Source: Bacillota bacterium (GTDB lineage: Bacteria > Bacillota_C > Negativicutes > JAEYSJ01). Taken from it: DNA of 64,000 nucleotides. Below the pieces are notes generated by a model. It saw nothing but the letters and a program-made list of their open reading frames with translations. It was not told the origin of the DNA and did no database searches. Numbering within the stretch: position 1 is the first letter of the stretch; each line of letters opens with the position of its first letter. Shown piece by piece: positions 27,907 to 36,995 of this stretch. The stretch covers positions 1 to 64,000 of the forward strand of contig JAEYSJ010000404.1 of NCBI GenBank assembly GCA_023434855.1. Reading direction: 5' to 3'. The position numbers and the translations under genes are program-made.

Positions 27907-29436
27907 TTATCCCATGCAGCTGCTCCACTTGCGTCCGTCCCGCTCAATTAGTTCGAAAGCTTCCCGTGGTCCCCAACTGCTGGCTTGATAGTTGGGAAAA
28001 TTTTGTGGGGGAATGCTTCGCCACGACGTGAGAATCGGTTCAACGACATTCCAACTGGCTTCAACCATGTCGGAACGCTGGAACAGCGAGGCATCACCCA
28101 TCATGCAATCATACAATAACCGTTCGTATCCTGTACTAGGCGTCATTTTGAAATAATCTTCATAGCGAAAATTCATATCCACCGAACCGAGTTTCATTAC
28201 TGAACCGGGAACTTTCGCCCCAAACCGCAACGATATGCCTTCGTCAGGCTGGATATGCAGCAGCAGCCGGTTGGGCTGTAGTTGATCAATATCGGTGCCA
28301 CGAAACAGCAAATGGGGCGGTTCTTTAAACTGTACGGCAATTTCGCTGACCCGCCTTGGCAGGCGTTTACCTGTACGCAGATAAATTGGTACTCTGGCCC
28401 AGCGCCAATTGTCAATATACAGTTTGAGCGCGGTGAAGGTCTCAGTAATGGAATCAGGTGCTACATACTCTTCGGACCGGTACCCTGTTTCCTGTTGTTG
28501 CCCCGCATTGTATTGACCCCGTACTGTATCATGCAACACCCTGTCCGGGGTCATTGGTTGAATCGCCCGCAACAGTTTTACCTGTTCATCCCTAATGGCA
28601 TCAGCAGCAAAGGAAACAGGAGCCTCCATTGCAATCAACGAGACCAATTGGAAAATGTGATTCGGAACCATGTCGCGCAAAGCCCCGGTTTTATCATAAT
28701 ATTCCCCGCGCTTGCCAACGCCGATATCTTCTGCCACCGTGATCTGCACGTGATCGATATAATGTCCGTTCCAGATAGGTTCAAAAATTCCGTTGGCGAA
28801 CCGGAAAACCAATATGTTTTGTACCGTTTCTTTTCCCAAATAGTGATCGATGCGATATACCTGGCTTTCCTCAAATACCTGGGCGACCTGTTGGTTTAGT
28901 TTTTGTGCCGATCGCAAATCATGGCCAAAAGGTTTCTCCAGAATTACTCTTCGCCAATTGCCGGCTTCTTCCCGGGCCAATCCGGTGTTGCCGAGTTTTT
29001 GAATAATGTCCGGGAAAAATACCGGGGCAACAGCCAGGTAAAAGAGAAAATTGTTTTTTGTCCCGTGCCGCCTATTTATTTCAACAAGTGTTTCGCGGAG
29101 CCGCTCATAGTCTGTCTCCTTTTGCACGTCACCGTTATGATAGTAAATCCGGTCTGACAATGCATTCCACAGCCTATTGTCCACAGGTTCTTTAATCATA
29201 TTTTCTATGGCTTGCCGTATGTTATTCTTAAATTCCTGCTCCGTCATGTCAGTATGATCGAAACCGGCAATGACAAATGATTCATTTACCAAACCAATCT
29301 TGACCAAGTTGTAGATTGCCGGAAACAGCTTGCGTTTGGCCAAGTCTCCTGATGCTCCCAATATTACCATAACGCACGGGCCGGCCATTGCGTCGGTGGC
29401 TTCGTTGACTTCTGCATTCCCCTCGCCATACTTCAT
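27907..29436 (-). CDS. zwf: Glucose-6-phosphate 1-dehydrogenase
   Basis: A 509-aa NADP-dependent dehydrogenase, the entry enzyme of the oxidative pentose phosphate pathway. The Rossmann fingerprint ILGASGDLAKRKLFP lies near residue 25, the active-site RIDHYLGKE near 195, and FEPIWNGHYIDHVQIT follows. The length is normal. The start ATG 29436 is preceded by GGGAGGGG. It lies between gnd (27 nt) and pgl (44 nt), so all three are one transcript. Confidence 0.95.
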   Translation of the reverse strand: MKYGEGNAEVNEATDAMAGPCVMVILGASGDLAKRKLFPAIYNLVKIGLVNESFVIAGFDHTDMTEQEFKNNIRQAIENMIKEPVDNRLWNALSDRIYYHNGDVQKETDYERLRETLVEINRRHGTKNNFLFYLAVAPVFFPDIIQKLGNTGLAREEAGNWRRVILEKPFGHDLRSAQKLNQQVAQVFEESQVYRIDHYLGKETVQNILVFRFANGIFEPIWNGHYIDHVQITVAEDIGVGKRGEYYDKTGALRDMVPNHIFQLVSLIAMEAPVSFAADAIRDEQVKLLRAIQPMTPDRVLHDTVRGQYNAGQQQETGYRSEEYVAPDSITETFTALKLYIDNWRWARVPIYLRTGKRLPRRVSEIAVQFKEPPHLLFRGTDIDQLQPNRLLLHIQPDEGISLRFGAKVPGSVMKLGSVDMNFRYEDYFKMTPSTGYERLLYDCMMGDASLFQRSDMVEASWNVVEPILTSWRSIPPQNFPNYQASSWGPREAFELIERDGRKWSSCMG

Positions 29437-29463
29437 AGTATCCCCTCCCTTCGTAAGCTGCTG

Positions 29464-30453
29464 TCATTCAGCAGGGTTGTCCCCCGAACCTTCAACATGC
29501 CCGCCAAATTGATGACGCATTGCCGACAGCATTTTTTCGGCAAATGTATGGGTAATCCGGGAGCGAAAGCGGGTATATAAAGCCGCCGATAAGACGTCAG
29601 CGGGAACCGCCTCTTCTAACGCCGCCGTTACTGTCCAACGCCCTTCGCCTGAGTCCTGGACAAACCCGGTATAATTTGTTAATGTGGGATTTTCGCTTAA
29701 CGCGCCGGCAGCTAAATCCAGCAGCCATGATTGAATCACGCTGCCATGCCGCCAAACCTCTGCAATAGCAGCCAGGTTAAAAGAATAGCGATATTCCCGG
29801 GGTAAACTTTCTTGTTCCGCGTTTTTTAAAATATCAAACCCTTCGGCATAGGCCTGCATCAATCCATATTCGATGCCGTTATGGATCATTTTCACAAAAT
29901 GGCCTGCGCCGCTTGGTCCGCAATGAAGATAGCCATATTTTGCTGTTTCCTTATTTTCCGGATTGCCGGCTGCTGCCGGATAAGTCCCGGAGGAAGACAA
30001 GGTTTGGAAAATAGGTTCTAGATATTGAACATCATCCTGTTTGCCACCGATCATCAGGCAGTAGCCATTTTCTAATCCCCAGATCCCGCCGCTTGTCCCA
30101 ACATCAACATAGCCGATGCCTTTTTCCGCTAACAGGGTTGTCCGGGCTGCATCATCCTTGTAATAGGAATTTCCGCCATCGACGACGATATCGCCGGACT
30201 CCAGCAAACTTCCTAATTGTATAATTGTACCTGTTGTGGGTTCACCGGCAGGCAGCATAATCCATACCACTCTGGGTTTCTTAAGGGTCAGAACCAGCTC
30301 TGCAAGCGTATTTGCCCCGGCGGCACCCTCCCTGGTTAATTTGGCAACACTATCCGGATCGTGGTCAAAAACGACACATCCATGTCCGCCGCCAATTAAC
30401 CGCCGGACCATATTTGCTCCCATCTTTCCTAAGCCGATCATACCTATTTGCAC
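29464..30453 (-). CDS. gnd: 6-phosphogluconate dehydrogenase (decarboxylating), short YqeC/GndA type
   Basis: 329 aa, the short class rather than the 470-aa dimeric class. It has the N-terminal dinucleotide fold [15 protein letters not shown], substrate loop [22 protein letters not shown], and the catalytic Lys/His segment [13 protein letters not shown]. It converts 6-phosphogluconate to ribulose-5-phosphate. It is the first gene of the gnd-zwf-pgl operon. Cofactor preference (NAD or NADP) cannot be decided by eye. The upstream region carries a long palindromic repeat and faces the divergent transketolase gene. Confidence 0.93.
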   Translation of the reverse strand: MQIGMIGLGKMGANMVRRLIGGGHGCVVFDHDPDSVAKLTREGAAGANTLAELVLTLKKPRVVWIMLPAGEPTTGTIIQLGSLLESGDIVVDGGNSYYKDDAARTTLLAEKGIGYVDVGTSGGIWGLENGYCLMIGGKQDDVQYLEPIFQTLSSSGTYPAAAGNPENKETAKYGYLHCGPSGAGHFVKMIHNGIEYGLMQAYAEGFDILKNAEQESLPREYRYSFNLAAIAEVWRHGSVIQSWLLDLAAGALSENPTLTNYTGFVQDSGEGRWTVTAALEEAVPADVLSAALYTRFRSRITHTFAEKMLSAMRHQFGGHVEGSGDNPAE

Positions 30454-30500
30454 GTGCTTCCCTCCTTTGAATTTCAGTAGATAGTTTAAAGAATTATTTG

Positions 30501-30589
30501 AACCGCAGAGGACGCAGAGGACACAGAGTGGAACGGCTCGATATCACAATTACTCTGTGTCCTCTGTGCCCTCTGCGGTTAGCCGTTCC
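30501..30589. repeat. Palindromic GCAGAGGACACAGAG-type intergenic repeat
   Basis: The left arm 30501-30529 (AACCGCAGAGGACGCAGAGG plus nine bases) and right arm 30552-30580 are reverse complements with about two mismatches. The 9-mer GGAACGGCT (30530-30538) recurs as its complement AGCCGTTCC at 30581-30589. These segments are ordered A-B-A'-B', not nested, so the two stems would form a pseudoknot-like fold. The motif class is widespread in unrelated bacteria. It sits between the divergent gnd and tkt genes. Confidence 0.8.
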
Positions 30590-30819
30590 TCGGGCTGCTA
30601 CAGCAATTTTTTTACGCCTATCACATTTATAATTCTTCGTGGTACTGGTATTTTCCCCCGCTTTTGCTAACAACCCGGATTATTATAGAAAATTATTTTA
30701 CTGTCCAGTTTATGGAGCGACGGACTTGAACCTATTTTTTCTTAAGAGGAGTTAAGAAATCAGCTGGAGAAACATATAAAATTAAGATAGATTTGGGTTA
30801 TTTATTTTGGAGGCTAATA

Positions 30820-30894
30820 ATGAAAACTAATGTACCTGGGGTATGGGAAAAAAGTAATTATCAGGCGAGGGAGTTGAGACATGATGGATTTTAG
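30820..30894 (+). CDS. Candidate 24-aa leader peptide overlapping the tkt start
   Basis: ATG 30820 follows a strong site (TTTTGGAGG, 6-7 nt away) and opens a 24-codon frame, [20 protein letters not shown] followed by HDGF. It stops at TAG 30892-30894, 14 nt inside the transketolase gene. Ribosomes finishing it would terminate right at the tkt start, so it could couple or limit tkt translation. There is no run of one amino acid typical of attenuators. Conservation is untested. Confidence 0.45.
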   Translation: MKTNVPGVWEKSNYQARELRHDGF

Positions 30895-32911
30895 TCAAAT
30901 TGAGCAACTGGCAGTCGATACCATTCGCACCCTATCGATTGATGCTGTTGAAAAAGCAGAGTCGGGACATCCGGGAATGCCCATGGGCGCTGCGCCGATG
31001 GCCTATAAACTTTGGATAAAGCATTTGAATCATAATCCGGGTAATCCTAAATGGTTTAATAGAGACCGTTTTGTTTTATCAGCAGGACATGGGTCCATGC
31101 TGCTGTATAGTTTATTGCACTTGTCAGGATATGACCTGTCCCTGGCGGAGTTGAAAAACTTCCGGCAATGGGGGAGTAAAACACCGGGACATCCTGAATA
31201 TGGACATACGCCCGGAGTAGAAGCGACAACCGGGCCATTAGGGCAAGGGGTCGCAATGGCGGTAGGCATGGCTATGGCCGAACGGCATTTGGCTGCTAAA
31301 TTTAATAAAGAACATTATGATATCATTAACCATTTTACCTATTGCCTTTGCAGCGACGGTGATTTAATGGAGGGCGTAGCGGCAGAGGCCGCATCCCTGG
31401 CCGGGCATCTGAAGCTGGAGCGGCTTATTGTATTGTATGATTCCAACAACATTTCCCTGGACGGCAAACTTGAACAGTCTTTTACGGAAGACGTAAAAAA
31501 AAGATTTGCGGCTTACGGCTGGGAAATTCTCAGTGTTGAGGACGGCAACGACTTAACAGCGATTGATCAGGCCTTGGAGAATGCCAAAGCCGGGAGTGGC
31601 CGGCCAACTTTGATTGAGGTTAAAACAATTATTGGTTTCGGCGCACCAAATAAAAGTGGTACTTCTGCTGCTCACGGAGCGCCCCTGGGAGAAAAAGAAG
31701 CTAAAGCCGCCAAAGATTTTTATAAATGGAATTATGGCGAGGCCTTTTTCGTTCCGGATATGGTTTATGCCCACTTTGACAAATACATCAGGCAACGGGG
31801 AGAGAAGCTGGAAAAACAGTGGAATGACTTGTTTACAGGCTATCGCCGGGACTATCCCGAACTTGCCCAAGCTTTAGAGGAATCACTTAACGGAAATATG
31901 CCGTCAGGGTGGGATAAGGGTCTGCCGGTTTATGCAGCAGGAACCAGGATTGCATCCCGTTCAGCCTCCGGTGAAGTGATGAATATGCTTGCCAAGAGTA
32001 TTCCAACCTTTTTTGGCGGCTCCGCAGACCTGGCCAGTTCCAACAAAACATTAATAAAAAATACCGGCGATTTTTCGCCGGAGGATTACAGTGGCAGCAA
32101 CATCTGGTTTGGCGTTCGCGAATTTGCCATGGGAGCCACATTAAATGGTATGGCATTGCACGGCGGACTAAAAGTTTATGGCGGAACATTCCTTATTTTT
32201 TCCGACTACATGCGTCCGTCAATCCGGCTGGCAGCTCTGATGAAGCTTCCTGTGACCTATGTCTTTACCCACGATAGCATTGCCCTGGGTGAAGACGGTC
32301 CGACCCATCAGCCTGTTGAACAGCTGGCTTCCCTTAGAGCAATGCCTAATATCAATGTGATTCGTCCAGGCGATGCAAACGAAACAGTGGCAGCCTGGAA
32401 AGTAGCAATGGAATCGACCCATAATCCCACTGCCTTGATTCTGTCACGGCAAGACTTGGTGTCTTTCGCCGGCAGTGAGCAAAAGGCAGAAGACGGGGTG
32501 CGGCATGGAGCCTATATTATTTCTCAGGGGAATACCAGTGATCCCCAGGCATTATTGCTGGCATCCGGCTCTGAAGTGCAATTGGCGCTAGCTGCACAGC
32601 AAGTATTAGCGCAGGATAATATTGCCGTCAACGTCATAAGCTTTCCTTCATGGTATCTGTTTGAGGCTCAGTCCAAAGAATATCAGGAAGCGGTACTTCC
32701 TCCAAAGGTAAAGGTGCGCTTGGCAATTGAAATGGGGACATCATTGGGGTGGGAACGCTATATAGGCAGCAATGGACTGAGTTTAGCAGTTAACCGCTTT
32801 GGTGCGTCAGCCCCTGAAAAAATTCTGTTGAAAGAATATGGATTTACGGTTGAAAATATTGTTGAAAAAGTGAAAGAATTATTGCAGCACCTACCCTGCG
32901 AAACTTATTAA
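30881..32911 (+). CDS. tkt: Transketolase
   Basis: A full-length 676-aa thiamine-diphosphate enzyme. Motifs in order: [15 protein letters not shown] (cofactor/substrate histidine), [38 protein letters not shown], the ThDP-binding [27 protein letters not shown] and the C-terminal [16 protein letters not shown]. It moves two-carbon units between sugar phosphates and completes the pentose phosphate set encoded divergently. ATG 30881 is followed by a second ATG at 30884; GAGGGAG lies upstream. The frame of a small leader ORF overlaps the start. Confidence 0.95.
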   Translation: MMDFSQIEQLAVDTIRTLSIDAVEKAESGHPGMPMGAAPMAYKLWIKHLNHNPGNPKWFNRDRFVLSAGHGSMLLYSLLHLSGYDLSLAELKNFRQWGSKTPGHPEYGHTPGVEATTGPLGQGVAMAVGMAMAERHLAAKFNKEHYDIINHFTYCLCSDGDLMEGVAAEAASLAGHLKLERLIVLYDSNNISLDGKLEQSFTEDVKKRFAAYGWEILSVEDGNDLTAIDQALENAKAGSGRPTLIEVKTIIGFGAPNKSGTSAAHGAPLGEKEAKAAKDFYKWNYGEAFFVPDMVYAHFDKYIRQRGEKLEKQWNDLFTGYRRDYPELAQALEESLNGNMPSGWDKGLPVYAAGTRIASRSASGEVMNMLAKSIPTFFGGSADLASSNKTLIKNTGDFSPEDYSGSNIWFGVREFAMGATLNGMALHGGLKVYGGTFLIFSDYMRPSIRLAALMKLPVTYVFTHDSIALGEDGPTHQPVEQLASLRAMPNINVIRPGDANETVAAWKVAMESTHNPTALILSRQDLVSFAGSEQKAEDGVRHGAYIISQGNTSDPQALLLASGSEVQLALAAQQVLAQDNIAVNVISFPSWYLFEAQSKEYQEAVLPPKVKVRLAIEMGTSLGWERYIGSNGLSLAVNRFGASAPEKILLKEYGFTVENIVEKVKELLQHLPCETY

Positions 32912-32951
32912 GCTCTGTATTATTGCAGCAGGACATATTATACCGTATGAA

Positions 32952-32996
32952 AAAATATCCATTACTTACTAATACAGTAAGTAATGGATATTTTCG
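32952..32996 (+). terminator. Terminator of transketolase gene
   Basis: A perfect 18-bp stem AAAATATCCATTACTTAC / GTAAGTAATGGATATTTT around a 7-nt loop. It is AT-rich and flanked by A and T runs, and can work both ways. Between here and 33433 I see only AT-rich non-coding sequence. Confidence 0.8.
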
Positions 32997-33433
32997 TAAT
33001 ATCGATTATCGGAAATCATTTATAAGACCTGTTGTAAGATAATGAAGAATTACTAATCAAAAAATCCATAATTTTTTTAAAAATTATTCTAGGAAACATT
33101 TTATAAAGAAGTTGAACAATGAATATTCTTAAAAACTGTTTATTGACGGTTACTTTTTTGGGATCTTTACAAATGCACATATAAGAATTATAATAATAAT
33201 CGAACATATGTTCTGAAAAACTCTTCCTACTACTAAAATTCATTTAGGATTTATTCTTTATACTTAGGGGAGTTTAACTACCGTACCTGAGAAATGACTA
33301 AATATTAGGATCCACAATATCAGACTGTATTCTGACGAAGGTAAGTGACAAGCGGTAAAATTAGAAAGGAGAGCTAAATTCGGTAGGTGTCGAAGATATT
33401 ATTTAGGAATCAAGTGTTAAATGGAGGTATAAT

Positions 33434-33562
33434 ATGCTAATCAGAAATGTTGTCAGACGGATTTTGGAAAAGCTAAGATTTCTAAAGTGGGGAAAAATCG
33501 AAATTATTGTGCGTGACGCAAAAGTAACTCAAATTAATACAATCGAAGAAGATCGGTTGTAA
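33434..33562 (+). CDS. YezD-like (DUF2292) small protein
   Basis: A 42-aa protein starting at ATG 33434 behind GGAGGT. The C-terminal WGKIEIIVRDAKVTQINTIE matches the DUF2292 pattern (a G-x-I/V-x-I-x-V-x-D/N-x-K-V-x-Q-I core), the family of B. subtilis YezD. It is monocistronic, with a perfect terminator 20 nt later. The function is unknown. In other Firmicutes such genes often accompany sulfur-assimilation genes, but no such genes are here. Confidence 0.65.
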   Translation: MLIRNVVRRILEKLRFLKWGKIEIIVRDAKVTQINTIEEDRL

Positions 33563-33581
33563 CTCCTGGACGACAACGTAG

Positions 33582-33618
33582 GGAGCTAAAGGTTAACCTT
33601 TAGCTCCTTGAATTTTTT
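33582..33618 (+). terminator. Terminator of the DUF2292 gene
   Basis: A perfect palindrome GGAGCTAAAGGTT / AACCTTTAGCTCC (33582-33607) followed by TTGAATTTTTT. Confidence 0.9.
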
Positions 33619-33712
33619 ATTGGTTATGGATCATCTGTGGAATTTCAGCAAACAATTTGCGAAATAGATGCCCAAAAGATAATCCACAACTAGTAAGGAT
33701 GGTGAATATTCT

Positions 33713-33835
33713 TTGAAAAACTATGAACTAACCAATGTTCGCTACGGAACGTCAACTTTAATATCAAGAACACCTTATTATAAAACAATTATTGCATCAC
33801 TGAAATCAATCTTTGTAGTGAAGTCTGTTAAGTAA
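33713..33835 (+). CDS. Doubtful 40-aa basic small ORF
   Basis: TTG 33713 opens a 40-codon frame rich in Lys, Ser, Tyr and Ile (MKNYELTNVRYGTSTLIS...). The only ribosome-binding candidate is AGGATGGTGA at long spacing. It resembles no family I know. It lies between the DUF2292 gene and the first phage-type gene and could be chance. Confidence 0.25.
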   Translation: MKNYELTNVRYGTSTLISRTPYYKTIIASLKSIFVVKSVK

Positions 33836-33902
33836 GAATAAAATCTATGGTTATTTTTTAGGCTTATTCCAAGAAACCAATCTAGAGAGGGAGGCTGAAT
33901 AA

Positions 33903-34391
33903 ATGAATATTCTTGCGGAAATTAAGAGTGATAATGAGGAAGCTTCTTCTTGGCTGCTTTACTATCCTGTAAGAAGACGCCAATACTATCAGGATAGGCT
34001 GGAGCTGCTGGGATCAACACCAAGCTCGGAAATTCGGGTGAAAACCGGACCAGGAAACCAAACAATGCAAAAAGCACTAAGAATGTCAGCTTTAGACCAT
34101 GTGGAAGACTGGTTAAAGATAATCGAGTTGGTAGAGAATGTGCTAGGCGAAAAGAAACTTGTTTTTCTTAAAGTACGGCGGGAGGCATCTTATATACAAG
34201 ACCGGTTTGTGAGAGGACGCCCAGCTTGGGTGGTTTATACACAGCATCACTACGCAAATGAAATGGCTAAAAAATATCAGTCTCAGCCGGAAAAATTTTG
34301 GCTAAGCGAGCGTACTCTAAAATCCTGGTGGCAAGAAATTGTAGAGTTGACTGCACGGCTTGCCCTTAAGAAAGGTTTGCTAAAAAAATAA
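33903..34391 (+). CDS. Phage late-gene regulator-like protein (ArpU/RinA-like)
   Basis: A 162-aa basic protein (MNILAEIKSDNEEASSWLLY...). Its central ALRMSALDHVEDWLKIIELV and the C-terminal basic stretch FWLSERTLKSWWQEIVELTARLAL look like the helical sigma-like regulators placed just before the packaging genes in many siphophages of Firmicutes. GGGAGG lies upstream of the ATG. The family call is tentative, based on size, charge and position. If right, it would switch on the tail and lysis genes. It is followed by its own terminator, so activation would occur from a separate downstream promoter. Confidence 0.45.
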   Translation: MNILAEIKSDNEEASSWLLYYPVRRRQYYQDRLELLGSTPSSEIRVKTGPGNQTMQKALRMSALDHVEDWLKIIELVENVLGEKKLVFLKVRREASYIQDRFVRGRPAWVVYTQHHYANEMAKKYQSQPEKFWLSERTLKSWWQEIVELTARLALKKGLLKK

Positions 34392-34481
34392 TAAAGTGCA
34401 GCACTTTAATCGAATTAGTCCGTGTTAATATGGTATCAAGTAAAAACTGCAATTAATACTCGCACATTGCGAAATACGAGT

Positions 34482-34507
34482 AAAACTGCCATCCGGCAGT
34501 TTTTTTA
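34482..34507 (+). terminator. Terminator of the regulator gene
   Basis: AAAACTGCC / GGCAGTTTT with an ATCC loop, followed by TTTTATTT. Confidence 0.88.
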
Positions 34508-34671
34508 TTTAACGTCATCATGACAATAGGGTGTGTGAGAGAAATTTAAGCCATCTATTCCAAAAGGTTACGTGAGGCTCAAAACTACTTTTATAAAATG
34601 ATAACTAATAAAAGCGCTAAAGAGTGCCGGTAGTGCGGATGGCTTTGGTTATGACCATTGGGGGAAGAACT

Positions 34672-34833
34672 GTGACAATTATAAAATGTGATGTAAAAAA
34701 CTGTGTTAATAAAGATGCTGAATTCTGTCAGGCAAACAAGATATCCATTAAAGATGGTGAGTGTAAGACAGCCTGCACTTTCGAAGAATTGATGAAACAA
34801 AGACCAAATTTGAGTGATAAGTATAAAGTTTAG
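34672..34833 (+). CDS. Small Cys-rich protein (DUF1540-like)
   Basis: About 53 aa from GTG 34672, behind GGGGGAAG. The cysteine pattern IKCDVKNCVNKDAEFCQAN...GECKTACTFEE matches the DUF1540 spacing, thought to bind metal. Alternative upstream starts at 34651 or 34624 have weaker sites. Such proteins are common in spore-forming Firmicutes and are not typical phage morphogenesis genes. It may be a host gene or cargo lying where head genes would be expected. Confidence 0.55.
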   Translation: MTIIKCDVKNCVNKDAEFCQANKISIKDGECKTACTFEELMKQRPNLSDKYKV

Positions 34834-35327
34834 CAAGGGTTATAACAAAATGTCATTATAGGCCATGCTGTTCTAACTATTTTTTTTATCAACTGATTCG
34901 CGAGACGGCAAAGATAATTGCAATTCCCTAGAGGAGGTGATTAACCATGTAAAAATTCCGGTTTGAATAAAATCGTTCTGGGGGAAGGGAGGCAATAATA
35001 GCGGTACAGACTATTGATGTTGTTAAACGCTGGTGCTTGCGCTGGATGGCTGCACCCTTTGGCAATTACTCGGCCGACAGATTTAAAGGCTTGCGAGACG
35101 GTATATTTTACGACTCTCGATTTCCGGCCGAAAGGAGAGGGGACCGTCCCGGAATAGAGCCGGAACCTTTTACTGACCTGGGAGGTAATCGTAACATGGC
35201 AGCAATTCATACGGAATTTGCCCGCGCCAGACACCGGGTCAGGAAGGAAGTAACCCTCTGAATTATAACACTTGCCGGCTATTCTTCTTATATGATCAAA
35301 CATCAAAAACTAATTAGTTAAAAAAAA
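34834..35327 (+). other. Gap where head genes would be expected; possible relic frame
   Basis: About 490 bp with no convincing gene. AGAGGAGGTGATTAACC (from about 34931) is a perfect ribosome binding site followed by ATG and an immediate TAA. A frame open from about 34962 to the TGA at 35259-35261 has protein-like content (RFKGLRDGIFYDSRFPAERR) but no start codon in its first part; its first in-frame start is TTG 35037. It could be the remnant of a deleted head or connector gene. I recognise no family. Confidence 0.35.
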
Positions 35328-35345
35328 CTGTCTGCAATCAGACAG
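35328..35345 (-). terminator. Leftward-facing hairpin with T-run on the minus strand
   Basis: CTGTCTG / CAGACAG with a CAAT loop, preceded on the + strand by seven A residues, which become a T-run for leftward transcription. It lies 13 nt before the first tail gene. No leftward gene ends here, so it may be a relic or insulate against antisense transcription. Confidence 0.45.
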
Positions 35346-35357
35346 CGAGGTGTTAGT

Positions 35358-35768
35358 ATGCTTTGGTGGCCAATTATTGAAAATCTTGAATCATATCTAA
35401 AAAGCCTGCCGGAATTGGCAGGCATTAATATTCATGCGGGGGCGGAAAACCCCATCTCCCTGTATCCGTGCATTGAAATTCTCTGGGACCGGGAGAACCA
35501 AAGCATTTCCCAGCCGCGAAAAAGCAAGACATGCATTTGGATTGACTGTTGGGTGAACAACAGCGACCCTGATCCGGCAGTCGCCTACAGGGAACTGTAT
35601 AGCCTGCAATCAATTATCTATGACAAACTGCCCGGCTGGCAGCCAGTAGTGGGAAATGCTTTGCAAAAAACCCTTATTGTCGACTATCGGGAAAACGTTT
35701 CCGACGGCGACAGCAAGCGCCCTGTCTGTGGCGCGAGAATGATAGTGAAAATAGAATGGAGGAAATAA
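35358..35768 (+). CDS. Tail terminator-like protein
   Basis: 136 aa, starting MLWWPIIENLESYLKSLPEL, a helix typical of the lambda U / Gp17-like tail terminators. The fold is a small alpha/beta protein with Trp-rich strands (IEILWDRENQ, CIWIDCWVNNS, ending ARMIVKIEWRK). These proteins cap the growing tail tube and would join it to a head. The assignment rests on size, N-terminal helix and position immediately before the tube gene. GAGGTG precedes the ATG. In a headless particle it would be the proximal end cap. Confidence 0.5.
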   Translation: MLWWPIIENLESYLKSLPELAGINIHAGAENPISLYPCIEILWDRENQSISQPRKSKTCIWIDCWVNNSDPDPAVAYRELYSLQSIIYDKLPGWQPVVGNALQKTLIVDYRENVSDGDSKRPVCGARMIVKIEWRK

Positions 35769-35772
35769 AATT

Positions 35773-36537
35773 ATGAGTACACCATCAGCAAAAAATTTAT
35801 TATTAGGTGCAGGTGCATGGTATTTTGACCGCTTTGACAAGGATGGCAAGCCTACCGGCGAACGCCATCTCGGTAACAGTGAAAGCGGTACCTTTCAGAC
35901 AACCGTTGACGTAGTCCAGAAATATTCGTCCATGACCGCCGCCCGGGAACTGTACGCCGAAGCAGTAAAACAGATCAAAGGCGAAGGCAAAGTATCCCTG
36001 GAAGAATACGATCCGGAAAACGTTGCGCTGGCACTATATGGTGAAAGCGGGCTTTACAATCAAACCGCCCAGACGGCCCAAGCTCATACCGTGACAGCTT
36101 TCCATGACCGCTGGGTAAAGATCCCCTTATTCAAAATCAAAAACGTAGTAGTAGCGGATGCTGTAACCACCACAACAACCTATGTCGAAGGCACTGACTA
36201 CGAAGTAGACTACAAAGTCGGCCGCATCCTGGCTATTTCCACCGGCAATATCGCCAACGCCTCGCAAATCAAAGTGACTGCCGACTGCGATGCCGTGAAA
36301 TATCCTCAGATCTCCGGCGGCAATACCCCCCGGATTGAAGGCTACCTGCGGTTTGTCGGTGATCCTACCTATGGCCCGGCCTACATGGGCGACTTCTGGC
36401 ATGTCACCATTTCCCCCGATGGCGAATTGGGCTTTATCAGTGAAGACTTCAAATCATTCGGCATCAAGTTTGCCTGCTTGAGCGACCGGACCAACCACCC
36501 TGACGAGCCGCTATACCGCTTAATCAACATCGTTTAA
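35773..36537 (+). CDS. Major tail tube protein
   Basis: 254 aa. The beta-rich sequence has the layout of siphovirus tube proteins: an N-terminal arm (PSAKNLLLGAGAWYFDRF), a core with GTFQTTVDVVQKYSS and YEVDYKVGRILAIS, and a closing domain (GYLRFVGDPTYGPAYMGDFW). Such subunits polymerise as stacked hexamer rings into the tail. It starts 4 nt after the tail terminator gene and precedes the chaperone pair. The mid-segment EYDPENVALALYGESGLYN is typical of this group. The call is from pattern and context. Confidence 0.7.
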   Translation: MSTPSAKNLLLGAGAWYFDRFDKDGKPTGERHLGNSESGTFQTTVDVVQKYSSMTAARELYAEAVKQIKGEGKVSLEEYDPENVALALYGESGLYNQTAQTAQAHTVTAFHDRWVKIPLFKIKNVVVADAVTTTTTYVEGTDYEVDYKVGRILAISTGNIANASQIKVTADCDAVKYPQISGGNTPRIEGYLRFVGDPTYGPAYMGDFWHVTISPDGELGFISEDFKSFGIKFACLSDRTNHPDEPLYRLINIV

Positions 36538-36551
36538 TGAGGTAACCAATA

Positions 36552-36995
36552 ATGAAAGAAGCGAATGATACACTGAAAATCCTATTTCCCGATGAGGAGT
36601 TGACAGTGGCCGGAGAAACAATCTCTCTCCGGCCATTCCCATTTGGGAAATATCCGAAAGTATTGGCCTTGCTGGGCCAAATGCTGCAGCCGCTTACTGA
36701 ATACTTACAACAGCAAAAAGGCAATCAACTGGGCATTCAGCTAGAGGATGGCACAATCCGGATCAATCCGGAGACGATCCAATTCTTAATTGGTATATTG
36801 GAAAACGGCGGCGATCCTTTTATGGAACTTCTGGCTATTGCTGTTGACAAACCGCGTGCATGGGTGGACAAGCTGGACGGAGATGACGGCATCAAGCTGC
36901 TGGCAGGTGTTTTTGCAGTTAACTACGATTTTTTTATCCAACGCCTGAACCCGGCACTGGGTCAGGTGACGCAGATGTTTCCTGGGGTGAAATAG
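36552..36995 (+). CDS. Tail assembly chaperone G
   Basis: 147 aa, acidic and helical. It lies between the tube gene and the tape-measure gene, exactly where lambda G sits. The N-terminal part (EELTVAGETISLRPFPFGKY) resembles other siphovirus chaperones. It would bind the tape measure and recruit tube subunits. Near the 3' end, in the phase X XXY YYZ, lies T TTT TTT (36929-36935), which would let some ribosomes slip to -1 and continue into the downstream frame. The unshifted product ends at TAG 36993-36995. Confidence 0.7.
   Translation: MKEANDTLKILFPDEELTVAGETISLRPFPFGKYPKVLALLGQMLQPLTEYLQQQKGNQLGIQLEDGTIRINPETIQFLIGILENGGDPFMELLAIAVDKPRAWVDKLDGDDGIKLLAGVFAVNYDFFIQRLNPALGQVTQMFPGVK

Noticed and set aside
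28282..28899. 205-aa + strand ORF inside zwf
   Set aside because: Shadow of the conserved zwf reading frame with no start signal.
30713..30731. GGTTCAAGTCC-like T-arm of a tRNA on the minus strand
   Set aside because: The T-stem does not pair beyond two bases and no D or anticodon arm precedes it, so it is not a tRNA or a usable attachment-site remnant.
33016..33243. 75-aa minus-strand ORF in the AT-rich gap after tkt
   Set aside because: No ribosome binding site, biased Ile/Lys/Phe/Tyr composition from AT-rich DNA and no recognisable motif; treated as chance.
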